Source: Lentisphaeria bacterium (lineage in GTDB: Bacteria; Verrucomicrobiota; Lentisphaeria; Victivallales; Victivallaceae). From it: DNA of 58,370 nucleotides. The DNA is taken from assembly GCA_017450705.1 (NCBI GenBank), contig JAFSTC010000038.1, positions 1 to 58,370 of the forward strand. Reading direction: 5' to 3'. Shown one piece after another: positions 42,563 through 52,500 of this stretch. Each line of letters begins with the position of its first letter. The stretch's first letter is position 1. The position numbers and the translations under genes are program-made. Under the pieces are notes generated by a model. The model was not told where the DNA came from. It did not search any database and saw only the letters and a program-made list of their open reading frames with translations.

Positions 42563-44515
42563 TCAGGCGCCCGTTCCGCCGTTCTTCGGCTGAAGCGGCG
42601 CGTATTTCCCGAGGAGCTCTTTGAGCTTGTCCAGAGTGACCGGCTTGATGAGCATGTCGTCGAACCCGAGCCGTCTGTATTCGCCCTGCATTTCCACATC
42701 CGCGGTGATGACGTAAACGGGGATCCCTGCGAGCCGGGGCGACTTGCGGATCTCTCTCACCAGTCCCGCGCCGTCCATGACCGGCATGGACATGTCGGTC
42801 AGAACGAGATCCGTTTTTTCCGAGTTGTTCAGCGCTTCCAGCGCTTTCTGGCCGTTTTCGGCCGTCAGCACTTTTTTGATGCCGATGCGTGAGAGCATCG
42901 TCTGGAGGATCCGCAGGTTGAGTTTCTGGTCGTCGACGATGAGGATGCACTTTTCCGCAATGGATCCATCCAGCTGCGGCGCGGCTTCGGGGGCGCGGTG
43001 CTCCCTGAAGTAGGCCTCGGACTCCATCTCCGAGAAAGCCTCCACATGGGGGATGCGCAGCGTGAAAGTGGAGCCTTTCCCCAGCGTCGACTTGAGTTCC
43101 AGCGTTCCCTTCATCTGCGTCGAAAGCTGTTTGCAGATGGCCAGCCCCAGCCCGGTTCCGTTGGAACTGTCGTGCTCCTGAAGCTGGACGTAGGGCGACA
43201 TCAGTTTCCCGATGTCCCCGGGGGCTATCCCGCGGCCGGTGTCCGATACGGAGAGCATGAACGTGCCCCCCTCGTAGGAGGCGCGGACCGTTATGGCCCC
43301 CTTTGCCGTGAATTTCACGGCGTTGCCGATGAGGTTGAAGAGGATCTGGCGGATCCGCTGGGGGTCCAGTTTCAGGTAGGGCATTTTGCCGACTTCCGTG
43401 CGGAGCATGATGGACGTCCGGCTGGCCGCCACTTCGAAGGAACCGGTCACCTTGCCGACAAGTTTTGCGACGTCCGTGGGCACCGGGTGCAGCTCCATCT
43501 TGCCCGACTCGAGCTTGGAGAGATCCAGCACGTCGTTGATGAGCTCCAGCAGGGTCTGCGCGCTGGTGACGATGGCGTCGAGGGCCTTTGCCTTCTCCTC
43601 CGGGTCGTCGATGCCCAGCTGCAGCATTTCGGAGAAGCCGATGATGGAGTTGAGCGGCGTGCGGATATCGTGACTGACGCTCGAGAAGAAATAGCTTTTC
43701 GCCTTCTCCGCCTTGATCGACTTGTCCCGTTCCTCCATCAGCTGGGCGTTCATCCGCTCATTCTCCGCGACCTGCATTTCGATCATCTGCTCATGCTGGC
43801 TGCGGCGGTAGAAGACGAACCCGCAGATGGTGAGGATCAGGGCCGTCAGGCTGATGCCGCACAAAGTCAGCATGTGGAGCAGCTGCCTTCTCAACTCCAG
43901 ATGCCGCGTGATCGACTGCAGACTGGCTTCTTCGAGCCCCCGGGCCAGATGGGAATAGATCTCCGACTTGATTTTGATGTAGTTGTCGTCCCACAGCAGC
44001 TCTTCCGCTCGTTCGTGACGCTGATCGATCGTCAGCTTCTGTTCTTCGGGCGTCAGCGGGTAATCCTTGACCTCCTTGTGGAGCCTTTCGCTGTTGCTTT
44101 TGAGGGAAATGAGGTGCATGGCGTGATATTCCGTGCTCATGAGACTTTTTGAAGCCTTCATCGCGTTTGTGAGCGTATCTTTAAGCGACTGGTCGATCGG
44201 CAGATCCCTGACCATTTCCAGCGCCCGGTCCCGGTGCCGGATCTTCTGCGCCTCGTCGAAATACTCTTCGATGAATTGCGGCTTCATGGTCACCACGTAG
44301 CGCCGGACGGCTTCGGTCAGCAGATCCGTTCCCTGCCGGAAGCAGTCGTTGGCCACGTGATAGCGGAAATGGTTGTTGTAGTTGACGCTCTGGCTGTAGG
44401 TGATCGAGTTGATCATGACGGACGAATAGATGAGCATGCCCGTCGACAGAACCAGGAGACAGTAAAGCGCGACCAGAGTTTTGATGCTTGTGAAATTGAA
44501 GGTGTGCTTTTTCAT
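42563..44515 (-). CDS. Hybrid sensor histidine kinase with receiver domain
   Basis: 650 residues. First membrane helix at about residues 11-33, an extracytoplasmic region to about 212, second helix at 213-235. A short coiled coil leads to HisKA with phospho-accepting His282 (SHDIRTPLN), HATPase motifs N (LIGNAVKF), G1 (DTGRGI) and G2 (NGTGLGLAI), and a receiver with Asp574 (LTDMSMPVMDG). The sensor region (residues 37-212) is helical, with no known ligand domain. It converges with the HPt gene. It likely starts the phosphorelay whose output is the phosphatase at 40532. Confidence 0.92.
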   Translation of the reverse strand: MKKHTFNFTSIKTLVALYCLLVLSTGMLIYSSVMINSITYSQSVNYNNHFRYHVANDCFRQGTDLLTEAVRRYVVTMKPQFIEEYFDEAQKIRHRDRALEMVRDLPIDQSLKDTLTNAMKASKSLMSTEYHAMHLISLKSNSERLHKEVKDYPLTPEEQKLTIDQRHERAEELLWDDNYIKIKSEIYSHLARGLEEASLQSITRHLELRRQLLHMLTLCGISLTALILTICGFVFYRRSQHEQMIEMQVAENERMNAQLMEERDKSIKAEKAKSYFFSSVSHDIRTPLNSIIGFSEMLQLGIDDPEEKAKALDAIVTSAQTLLELINDVLDLSKLESGKMELHPVPTDVAKLVGKVTGSFEVAASRTSIMLRTEVGKMPYLKLDPQRIRQILFNLIGNAVKFTAKGAITVRASYEGGTFMLSVSDTGRGIAPGDIGKLMSPYVQLQEHDSSNGTGLGLAICKQLSTQMKGTLELKSTLGKGSTFTLRIPHVEAFSEMESEAYFREHRAPEAAPQLDGSIAEKCILIVDDQKLNLRILQTMLSRIGIKKVLTAENGQKALEALNNSEKTDLVLTDMSMPVMDGAGLVREIRKSPRLAGIPVYVITADVEMQGEYRRLGFDDMLIKPVTLDKLKELLGKYAPLQPKNGGTGA

Positions 44516-44556
44516 GTGTCCCGTGCGTAAAAATCCGTCGATCCCGGCGTCTCATT

Positions 44557-44585
44557 AATATAAGCCTTTTCCCCCGGACTTTCAA
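44557..44585 (-). promoter_or_regulatory. Predicted promoter of the hybrid kinase gene
   Basis: Minus strand: TTGAAA (44580-44585), 17 bp, TATATT (44557-44562). Confidence 0.6.
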
Positions 44586-44635
44586 ACCCGGGAGACGCTT
44601 TTTTTCGCGTTTTTCGCCCGAAAGCGAGAAAGGTG

Positions 44636-44831
<196 letters not shown>

Positions 44832-44849
44832 GCAAGAAGGTGTCCGCCT

Positions 44850-44878
44850 AATATAGCCGATGCCGCCGGGAATATCAA
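44850..44878 (-). promoter_or_regulatory. Predicted promoter of tRNA-Val
   Basis: Minus strand: TTGATA (44873-44878), 17 bp, TATATT (44850-44855), 18 bp before the mature tRNA 5' end. Confidence 0.65.
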
Positions 44879-44888
44879 GCCGGAAAAC

Positions 44889-46202
44889 CTAAAGCTTGAC
44901 TTTTCCCAGGCCGTCTTCTATTGCGACGTCCACGCCGAAGGGGCGGCACATGGCGGCGAAGCGCTCCAGAATGTTGCCGTCTGCCTTGGGACGGGGCCAG
45001 CCGCCCCGGGCGCGGGGCAGGCCGAAATACTCCTCGACGGGCAGGAACGTCATCTGCGTCACCACGCCCTTTTCCGCCTCCCAATAGGGGATGACCGCTT
45101 CGTACATCACAGGATCGTAGCAGAGTCCCCGCTTGCCGTTGCCGGAACGGGTGTTGAAGAGCACGTCCAGCCGGGCGTTCCCGTCCAGCTTCTGCTTGGC
45201 GAACATGTCCCCGGGCGCGCGCAGAACAGTCTCCAGCTGGATGATGAAGTCCCCCAGACAGTAGAACACGGGCTTCCCCTTGTAGAACTCCATGGGGCGC
45301 AGCAAGTGGGGACCGGTGCCGATCACGGCGTCCGCTCCGGCGTCGATACAGGCGCGGGAAAAATCCCGCGACACGGGGTCCACCGTCTCCTTGGATTTTC
45401 CCCACAGCTCGTGGGTGTGCATGGCGACCACGACGTAATCGGCCATGAACCGGGCTTCGGCCACGGCGTCGGCGATCCTCTTCATGTCCTCAGGGTGGAC
45501 CGTGGGGACGATCTCGGCCTTTTCCCCCTCCTCGAAGAGAAGTTCCCCGAAGGGCTGTTCCGTTTCGGCCAGTTGCGGCAGATAGCCCTCGGCGCGGATG
45601 ATGTCCGACGGGGCGTTGATGCCGAGAGCCCCCGCGATGCGCTTGATGTGGTCCATGTCCTCCCGGGGCAGGCGGTACTTTTTTGTCACGCGGATCCCGT
45701 TGACGCCGGGGCGGCCGGGCAGGGAAGCTGTCTGGGGCCCCGCCATGTTTTCGGGATTGAAACTCATGGTGCAGCCGATCAGGGCGTAGCGCCCGCTCGG
45801 CGTGTCGATGTAGGCCGGACGTGAGGCGGCGGCGAGGTTTTCTCCCGTTCCCGAGAAGGGAAATCCGGCCTCCCGGATGTAATGCAGCGTTCTCTCCAAC
45901 CCGCCGTAGGAGTAGTCCAGCGCGTGGTTGTTGGCGGTGCTGAGGATGTTGATCCCGAAGCGCCGCAGATCCTCGAGCACGCCCGGCGGGGAGCAGAGCC
46001 AGCTGCCGCCGCTGCGGGCCCCGGCGCAGGACTCGAAATCGTGGACCGTGGTCTCCAGATTGCCGAAGCGGAAATCCGCCCGCATGATGAAGTCCCTCAC
46101 TTCGCGGAAGCCGGGGTATTCCCCTTCCGCGGGAAGCCGGCGCGTGATCATCGCGTCTCCGGTGGCGCTGCACCGGAAAACAGGGTCGGTATAAGTCGAC
46201 AT
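44889..46202 (-). CDS. CapA family protein (PGA synthesis-type metallophosphoesterase fold)
   Basis: 437 residues, no signal peptide. CapA-type motifs: SATGDAMITRR (Asp), FGNLETTVHDF, STANNHALDYSYGGL, AMHTHELWGKS and GTGPHLLRPMEFYKGKPVFYCLGDFI. These are the metal-binding positions of the calcineurin-like fold used by CapA/PgsA, which takes part in poly-gamma-glutamate synthesis in Bacillus. No pgsB, pgsC or other capsule genes are near and this protein lacks an export signal, so a cytoplasmic amidohydrolase or phosphoesterase role is also possible. It is divergent from the nitrilase-GDPD gene. Confidence 0.88.
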   Translation of the reverse strand: MSTYTDPVFRCSATGDAMITRRLPAEGEYPGFREVRDFIMRADFRFGNLETTVHDFESCAGARSGGSWLCSPPGVLEDLRRFGINILSTANNHALDYSYGGLERTLHYIREAGFPFSGTGENLAAASRPAYIDTPSGRYALIGCTMSFNPENMAGPQTASLPGRPGVNGIRVTKKYRLPREDMDHIKRIAGALGINAPSDIIRAEGYLPQLAETEQPFGELLFEEGEKAEIVPTVHPEDMKRIADAVAEARFMADYVVVAMHTHELWGKSKETVDPVSRDFSRACIDAGADAVIGTGPHLLRPMEFYKGKPVFYCLGDFIIQLETVLRAPGDMFAKQKLDGNARLDVLFNTRSGNGKRGLCYDPVMYEAVIPYWEAEKGVVTQMTFLPVEEYFGLPRARGGWPRPKADGNILERFAAMCRPFGVDVAIEDGLGKVKL

Positions 46203-46240
46203 GAACAGAATCTCCCTGATCGAAAAAAATGCTCTCCTCT

Positions 46241-46268
46241 ACTATACCTTGCCCGCCCGGTTTTTCAA
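46241..46268 (-). promoter_or_regulatory. Predicted promoter of the CapA-like gene
   Basis: Minus strand: TTGAAA (46263-46268), 16 bp, TATAGT (46241-46246). Confidence 0.55.
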
Positions 46269-46287
46269 GGGGGAGGACGGCTCCCGG

Positions 46288-46315
46288 TTGCATTTTTTCG
46301 CCGCCGTGCTATCTT
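46288..46315 (+). promoter_or_regulatory. Predicted promoter of the nitrilase-GDPD operon
   Basis: TTGCAT (46288-46293), 16 bp ending in GTGC, TATCTT (46310-46315). Its -35 lies 20 bp from that of the divergent CapA-like gene. Confidence 0.5.
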
Positions 46316-46349
46316 ATGTCGGCCATCAAACGCAAGTGAGGTACGAACC

Positions 46350-47966
46350 ATGAAGATCTGCGCCATCCAGCCGCCCTACGGCTACGATCTCGAGCAGGCC
46401 GGAAAAGCGGTCGATTTTCTCGTGAACGCGCTGGAGTCCTGCGACGGCTCCGTCGATCTTGTCGTCACGCCGGAGTATTCCGATACGCCGGGGTCGCTGA
46501 CGCCGGAGGAGATCGGCAAATACTCCGGCCCCTGGGGCAAAAGGCTCGAAACGGCCGCCGTCGCGGCGGCGAAACGCTGTCACGCCCTTGTCGCATTGAG
46601 TTTCCGGGCGGAGACAACGGGCGGCGTGCGCAACACGACGCGGCTCTTTCTGCCCTCCGGAGAATGCGCCGGGGAATACTGGAAACAGCAGCTTGTCCTG
46701 TCCGAACCCCGCGGGCATCTGGTGGACGATTCCTACGCCCTCCGTCCCCGGACGCCCACCGTCGTCGAGGCGGAGGGTCTGCGCTTCGCCTTCGTCACCT
46801 GTTACGACGCCTATTTTCTGGAGTATATCGAGCGTCTCGCCTCCTGCCGTCCCGACATCGTGCTGGTCTGCGCCATGCAGCGGGGGGAGACCCATGATAA
46901 TCTGCTTCTGCTCAACCGGATGCTTGCCTTCCGGACCGACGCCTTCGTCGTGCGCGCTTCTTACAGCATGGGAAAGACCCCCGGCCTCGGCGGAACGTCC
47001 CTCGTCGTCGATCCCGCCGGGAAGGTGCTGGCCGACATGGGGGACTCTGCCGGAAAACTCTTTTGCGAGATCGCCGATCCCAAGTGGAAATATATGCGCA
47101 GCAACAGCTTCGGCGGCGATCTCATCCGCGACGACCTCTTCGTCGAGCAGGGACGCACGCCGTGGGCCTACCGCCCCTGCGGTCCCTTCGTCAAATTGGA
47201 CGACCGCCGTATGCCCTATCCCCGCGTCTGCGCCCACCGGGGATTTCACGTGACGCTGCCGGAGAACTCGCTGCCCGCGCTGGGCGCGGCGGTGGCCATG
47301 GGCGCGGATGAGATCGAATTCGACCTCTGGGAGACCGCCGACGGCGTGCCCGTGTCGATCCACGATCCCACCCTCGACCGGGTCTCCGACGGCAGCGGAA
47401 CGGTCAGGGAAAAGACCTTTGCCGAACTGCGCGCGCTGGATTTCGGCGTCAAGGCCCATCCCTCACTGAAGGGGCTGAAGATCGTGACGCTGGAGGAGAT
47501 CTTGCGGCAGTTCGCCCGGCAGACCGTGATGAATATCCACATCAAATCTGTGGAGGGGGAGTTTTTCTCCCGTCCGTTCATCCGCAAGATCGCCGATCTG
47601 CTCCGGCGGTACGACTGCGCGGATCATGCCTACTTCATGGGCGACAGCTCCGTTCAGGAGGCCGCCATCGAAGCCGCCCCCGGCATCGCCCGCTGCATGG
47701 CGGCGGAGTCCGACATGGCCGAGCTCAAGATCGTCGAGCGCGCCGTCAGATGGGGCTGTCAGAAGGTGCAGTTCTTCAAGCCGTATTTCGATCAGGCGCT
47801 GATCGACGAGGCCCACAGGCACGGGATCAGGTGCAATCTCTTCTGGAGCGACGATTCCGAAGAGGCCCTCGGCGTGCTGAAAATGGGCATCGACACGATC
47901 CTCACCAACAATTACTGGCAGATCGCCCGGGTCCGCGACAGGTATCTGGGGGAGGAGGGGAAATAA
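46350..47966 (+). CDS. Fusion of a carbon-nitrogen hydrolase and a glycerophosphodiester phosphodiesterase
   Basis: 538 residues. Residues 1-285 are a nitrilase-type domain with a full catalytic triad: Glu42 (TPEYSD), Lys112 (YWKQQLVLSE) and Cys151 (VTCYDAYF). Residues 290-535 are a GDPD domain: His296-Arg297 (AHRGFHVTLPENS), Glu323 and Asp325 (EIEFDLWE), His338 (SIHDP). Thus one protein could break an amide bond and a phosphodiester of one molecule, for example an N-acylated glycerophospho-amine; this is inference. GAGG precedes the start. The stop overlaps the next start by one base. Confidence 0.9.
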   Translation: MKICAIQPPYGYDLEQAGKAVDFLVNALESCDGSVDLVVTPEYSDTPGSLTPEEIGKYSGPWGKRLETAAVAAAKRCHALVALSFRAETTGGVRNTTRLFLPSGECAGEYWKQQLVLSEPRGHLVDDSYALRPRTPTVVEAEGLRFAFVTCYDAYFLEYIERLASCRPDIVLVCAMQRGETHDNLLLLNRMLAFRTDAFVVRASYSMGKTPGLGGTSLVVDPAGKVLADMGDSAGKLFCEIADPKWKYMRSNSFGGDLIRDDLFVEQGRTPWAYRPCGPFVKLDDRRMPYPRVCAHRGFHVTLPENSLPALGAAVAMGADEIEFDLWETADGVPVSIHDPTLDRVSDGSGTVREKTFAELRALDFGVKAHPSLKGLKIVTLEEILRQFARQTVMNIHIKSVEGEFFSRPFIRKIADLLRRYDCADHAYFMGDSSVQEAAIEAAPGIARCMAAESDMAELKIVERAVRWGCQKVQFFKPYFDQALIDEAHRHGIRCNLFWSDDSEEALGVLKMGIDTILTNNYWQIARVRDRYLGEEGK

Positions 47967-48667
47967 TGACGCTTTTTCTTTCCCATCGGGGCGAGTCCGA
48001 CGACGCGCCGGAGAACACGCTGAAAGCCTTTGCCCTCGCCATGGAGAGGGATTCCGACGGCGTCGAGTTGGACATCCGGCTGACCCGCGACGGCGAGGTC
48101 GTCGTGGTCCACGACGGCAACTTGAAGCGCGTCTGCGGCATCGACGCGGATGTGGCCTCAAGCACCCTGGGGCGTCTGCGGTCGCTCCACCCCGTGCCCA
48201 CGCTGGAGGAGGTCCTGGCCCTGATGAAGCCGGGGAAGCATGTGCAGATCGAACTCAAGGGCAGCGATTCCGGCCTGCCCCCCGGACTCAAACGCATCCT
48301 CGACGTCTGGCCGGGGGAGCGGAAAATGCTGGCGCTGAGCTCGTTCGAAGAGGAGACGATCCGCCGCGCGGCGCTGTACTTCCCCGATCTCCCCCGCCTC
48401 CTGCTGACCGATCTCGAACAGAAGTTCGGCCGTTTCCCCTCCGCGGGGGAAGTGCTGGCGTATATCCGTTCTCTCGACGCCACCGGCGTGAGCTTCAAGG
48501 CCGCCTTTTCCGCGGACCGGCCCTTCGTCGACGAACTCCGCCGCCTCGGTCTGCGCGTCGTCTGCTGGGGCGTCAGCTCCGACGAACTGGGCCTTGCCAT
48601 GGCCCGGGCGGGTGTCGACGCCCTCACATGCAACCACGCCTGCGCCCTGCGGAAAAAGTTCCGATAA
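47966..48667 (+). CDS. Glycerophosphodiester phosphodiesterase
   Basis: 233 residues, the size of cytoplasmic UgpQ-type GDPD. HRG at residues 7-9 with APENT, Glu34 and Asp36 (VELDIRL), and His49 (VVVHDGN) form the catalytic and metal-binding set. It releases glycerol 3-phosphate from glycerophosphodiesters. It starts on the last base of the fusion gene's stop codon (TAATG), so the two are co-translated. Confidence 0.93.
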   Translation: MTLFLSHRGESDDAPENTLKAFALAMERDSDGVELDIRLTRDGEVVVVHDGNLKRVCGIDADVASSTLGRLRSLHPVPTLEEVLALMKPGKHVQIELKGSDSGLPPGLKRILDVWPGERKMLALSSFEEETIRRAALYFPDLPRLLLTDLEQKFGRFPSAGEVLAYIRSLDATGVSFKAAFSADRPFVDELRRLGLRVVCWGVSSDELGLAMARAGVDALTCNHACALRKKFR

Positions 48668-48696
48668 GGAAAGGGAAACCGGGGTAAGTCCGCGTT

Positions 48697-49536
48697 CTAT
48701 TTGAGTTCCGAAGCCAGCTTCTTGCCGGCGTCATGCCATTTGGAAGCGTCCTTTTCGAGGAAGAATCCCGTGCTGGCGGAGAGCCGCAGCCGGTTTTCCG
48801 GACGGAAGTAGGCGCGGCTGAAGGGCACGGCGTAATCCTTGCGGTACATGCTCCTGTCCCAGACGGTCCGGTAGGCGTTGCGCGTTCCCTCCTCCATCCG
48901 GACGACGGTGACGACGCCGATGCCGGACTCGGGATCGTACCACACGCCCGCGGGGAAGGGGCCCATGGCCAGATCCTTCTCGTCGGAGCGGAACTTCAGC
49001 GCCTGGGTCGAACCGTCCGCGCCGATGCACAGAAAATCCGTGAAGCGGGTCATCCAGGGGTGCATGAAGCAGTAGAGGAAGTTGACCTTGACCAGCTTGG
49101 GCGTCGTGACGAGGATCTTTTCGTCCAGCCGGTCCCCGGCCAGCGTGAAGCTGTAGGCGACCACGAAGTCCGAAATGCGGCTCACTTTGTCGACCGTGAT
49201 GCTTTTGCCCGTGATCTTTTTGCCGTTTTCGGGCGTGACTTCCTTGCCGTCCACGGTGATTTTGAGGGAGGTCAGCTCCTCGCCGACCCCGGATTCCCTG
49301 TGGCCGGAACCGATGAAAAAGCGGCTCTGCTGGGGCTGGAACGCCATGCCGTAGTGCGCCCGGCGGTCGTCGAGGGCCAGCTGGCGGCCGTTCCAGTCGA
49401 TCCGGTTGATGTTCCAGACTTTTTCGGCGGCGAGGCGCAGCCGGACATTGCCCGATTCCAGTTCGATGGAGCGGGGGAGTTCCGCCGCCGCAAGGATCGT
49501 TCCGGTCAGCAGAAGCGCAAAAACGAGGTGTTTCAT
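48697..49536 (-). CDS. Secreted protein of unknown function
   Basis: 279 residues with a signal peptide (residues 1-18, LLLTGTILAAA-E). The mature part is rich in beta strands: SGNVRLRLAAEKVWNINRIDW, RLRLSASTGFFLEK and YCFMHPWMTRFTDF. It looks like a beta-sandwich, possibly mutarotase-like or carbohydrate-binding. It is the last gene of the leftward GntR-SBP operon, 14 bp after the large glycosidase-like gene; that context suggests a carbohydrate role. Confidence 0.75.
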   Translation of the reverse strand: MKHLVFALLLTGTILAAAELPRSIELESGNVRLRLAAEKVWNINRIDWNGRQLALDDRRAHYGMAFQPQQSRFFIGSGHRESGVGEELTSLKITVDGKEVTPENGKKITGKSITVDKVSRISDFVVAYSFTLAGDRLDEKILVTTPKLVKVNFLYCFMHPWMTRFTDFLCIGADGSTQALKFRSDEKDLAMGPFPAGVWYDPESGIGVVTVVRMEEGTRNAYRTVWDRSMYRKDYAVPFSRAYFRPENRLRLSASTGFFLEKDASKWHDAGKKLASELK

Positions 49537-49550
49537 TTGCAGTTTTTCCT

Positions 49551-52500
49551 TTATTTGACGATGATTTTCCCCGTGCGGGTGAAGACTTTGCCGTTGGAAT
49601 CCATTTTATCCGCCTCCGCTTTCAGCCGGCCGTCGAGAGAAGCGCAGGCGATCGCAAGCAGTTCCGGCGCGTCGCATTGGGCCGTGCCGTCGCCGATCTC
49701 CAGCCGGGAAGCGACATCCACCCACTTGCGGTTGCGGACGAAGGTGTAGGTGTAGACGGCCTTGACGGGACCGGGCGGCTCCTCCTCCCGGCCGCGGCTG
49801 CACATGGTCCCCGAGCACACGATGACGAGACGGTCCGGCGTGTTTTCGACGATCTTCTGCTCCGCGTGGCGGTCCACGTAGAGGGAGTAGAACCTCTTGT
49901 CGATCCGGATCCTGTCGCCCCAGCGCATCTTGCCGAGAGCCTCGTACTTGGAGGTCATGAAGCGGATGGGGAACATGCTGCCGCGCATGAAGAGACACCT
50001 GAAGTGCCCGCCGTCGATGCGGAGAAAGCCCGTCTCCTCCTCCCGGACCGCCATGGGACTGTTTTTCTCCGCGACGAAGGGATCCTTCTCGCTGGGAAGC
50101 CGGGCGATGATCCCGAACTGTCCCCGGATCCGGTCGAGTTGACGTTTCGCGTCCTTTCCCTCGGGGACCGCCAGAAAAAGTTCGAAGGATCTCGGGGCAA
50201 GACTTACGGCCGTTTCCACGCTTCCGGAGACGGCGGAGGTCTTTTCGGCGGGATCCTCGGCGGAGAAGCGGTACAGCGTGTATTTTCCTTTGCCGGGCAG
50301 CGAAAAGCGGATCGTGTTGCCGCGGGGCGTCTCCGCGATGTTCAGCACGGAAACGGCCAGCATGCCATCGAGGGACCAGCTGCAGGTGTAGATGTCCGGC
50401 GTGGTGACCCAGGCCGTTCCGAGGTCGCCCCAGCGGAGCCGTTTCGAGGGGATGGGCTCGGCGAACTCCGCCGGGCGGGCCATGATTCCGGCGTTGAAGA
50501 AGTCCAGCAGGGCGATCCGCAGACGGATCAGTCGCATGGCCCAGACCCGGAAGTCGTGCTTGGCCGGGTCGGTGAAAAACGTGGGGCTCACGCCTCCCGG
50601 TTGGCAGGAGGTGACGAACTGCCACGCCAGGATCGCCGGGAACGCCTCCGGATGGCGCCGGTTGAAACTGATCCCGTAGAATTGACTGTAGCCGGAGTAA
50701 ACGGCGGGGAACGCCGGGACCTGATGATCGCAGGTCCAGCGCCAGACATCCAGCCCGTCGAAGTTGCGGACGCAGGTCTCCGCGTTGTCCTCCGTCGTGA
50801 ACACCGAATTGGGATTCCGCGCCTTGAACTCCGCCCGGATGCGCGAGAAGACTTTGTCGTGGCCCTTGACGAACCACGACGTGTCGTCCGGGACGGCGTG
50901 GCCGTGGGCGGGGTCGTAGCAGAGGATATGGGCGGCGGCGCCGATCTGATCGACGTACACGCCGTCAGCTCCCGGCAGGAGCGCGTCGCGGCAGGCGGTC
51001 TGCATCATTTTGTCGTAGATCTCCGTGTAGGGACAGATGATGCCGAATTTTTTGCCGTTGAACACGGAGCTTGCGATGGTGCCGTCGGCGTTTTTCACGC
51101 AGTTGGGTTTGCCGAGTTTGCTGTAAAGATAGTCATGCTCCCGGCGGTCCTTTTCCTCCCAGAGGCGGCCGTTGATGTAGGGGACCGCCCGGACGCCGAG
51201 GCGGTGGCACTCGTCCAGCGCGTCCAGATACTCCGGCTGGGATTTGTGGTGGGGGTAGTCCCTGTCCCAGACCAGAGCGTTCCAGCGGTAGAGCATGACG
51301 GCAAAGGGGAGCCCCAGATACCGGCGCATGGCTTTGAGCCCGTGCAGATCGTCGGCGCTGATGATGTTGAGACTGCCCCAGAAGGGGTTGTTCCTGAACC
51401 ACGAGGCTACGTCGGTGCGGGGCAGGCCCTTTTCGGGCAGCCACCGGGCCTTGATCTCCCATATCTGCCTGCGGTAGAGCATGGCGGCGTCGTACCAGTG
51501 CCCGGAAAACACGGCCAGCCTTGCCCCGCACTCCGGGAGGAAGGGTTTGCCGTGCGTCGGCGTCCACTGGTAGCGGACCTTGATCCTGTCGGCGGCCGTC
51601 GTGTGATAGAGCATCTTCACCCGGGCCAGCGGGTCGGCGCTGGACCAGTAGACGCCGCTCCTGCTGTCGTAAAACGCGCCGTACTGCATGGCGCCGAACG
51701 CCCGCGGATAGGTGCACTCGAAACTCTTTTTGTTTTTGATCGCCTCCGGCTGGGCGATGCCCGACATGACGGGGGAGAAAAGCGTTCCGTCTCCGCTCAG
51801 CGGCCGCAGTTCCAGCGCGGGAAACTCCACGGATTGAAGCGTGGTCCCCGTTTGGACGGGGCGGACTTCGAGAGTGTAGGCAAGATAGTCGCCGCAGTCG
51901 AAAGCGGCCTCCGCCGTGAGGTCGCGCGATTTCCAAGTCAGGCGGAACTTGTCCTTCCCGAAGATCTTCAGCTCCGAAGAGAACTCCCCGTCGAGGGGCG
52001 AGACCCGCCTGTCGCCGATCCCGACCCGGAACCAGGGGTTGTCCGGGCAGAGCAATTCCCGGCGGGCCAGCGTGTCGTACAGCGAGACCGCCGCCGCCGT
52101 TCCCGGGGCTGCCGTGACGGTGAGTATGGCGTTTTTGATTTTGTACTGCCGCAGATTGGCTTCGGTCGGAAGTTCTTTTGCCCTCTCTTTTGCGGCCTTC
52201 GCAACGGCGCGGGCTGCGCCGCGCCAGTCGAAGGACGCGTTCCCTGCCGCCAGATTGCGGAGCGCGGACCCGGCGGCGAGGAGGAAATCGGCGCAGTCCT
52301 TTTGCGGCAGCTGCGCCAGAAGTTCTTCGTCCTTATCCGAAAGTCCGCGGTCTTTTTTGCGGATCCGGTCGAAGTTTGCACCGTATTTCTGGATCTCCGC
52401 CAGAGAGAGCACCCGGTTGAAGCCGCGGGCGTCGGCCAGTTCTCCGCCCCAATGCCGGGCGACCGTCACCGGAAACGAACTGTCGGGCACGGCGCCCTTC

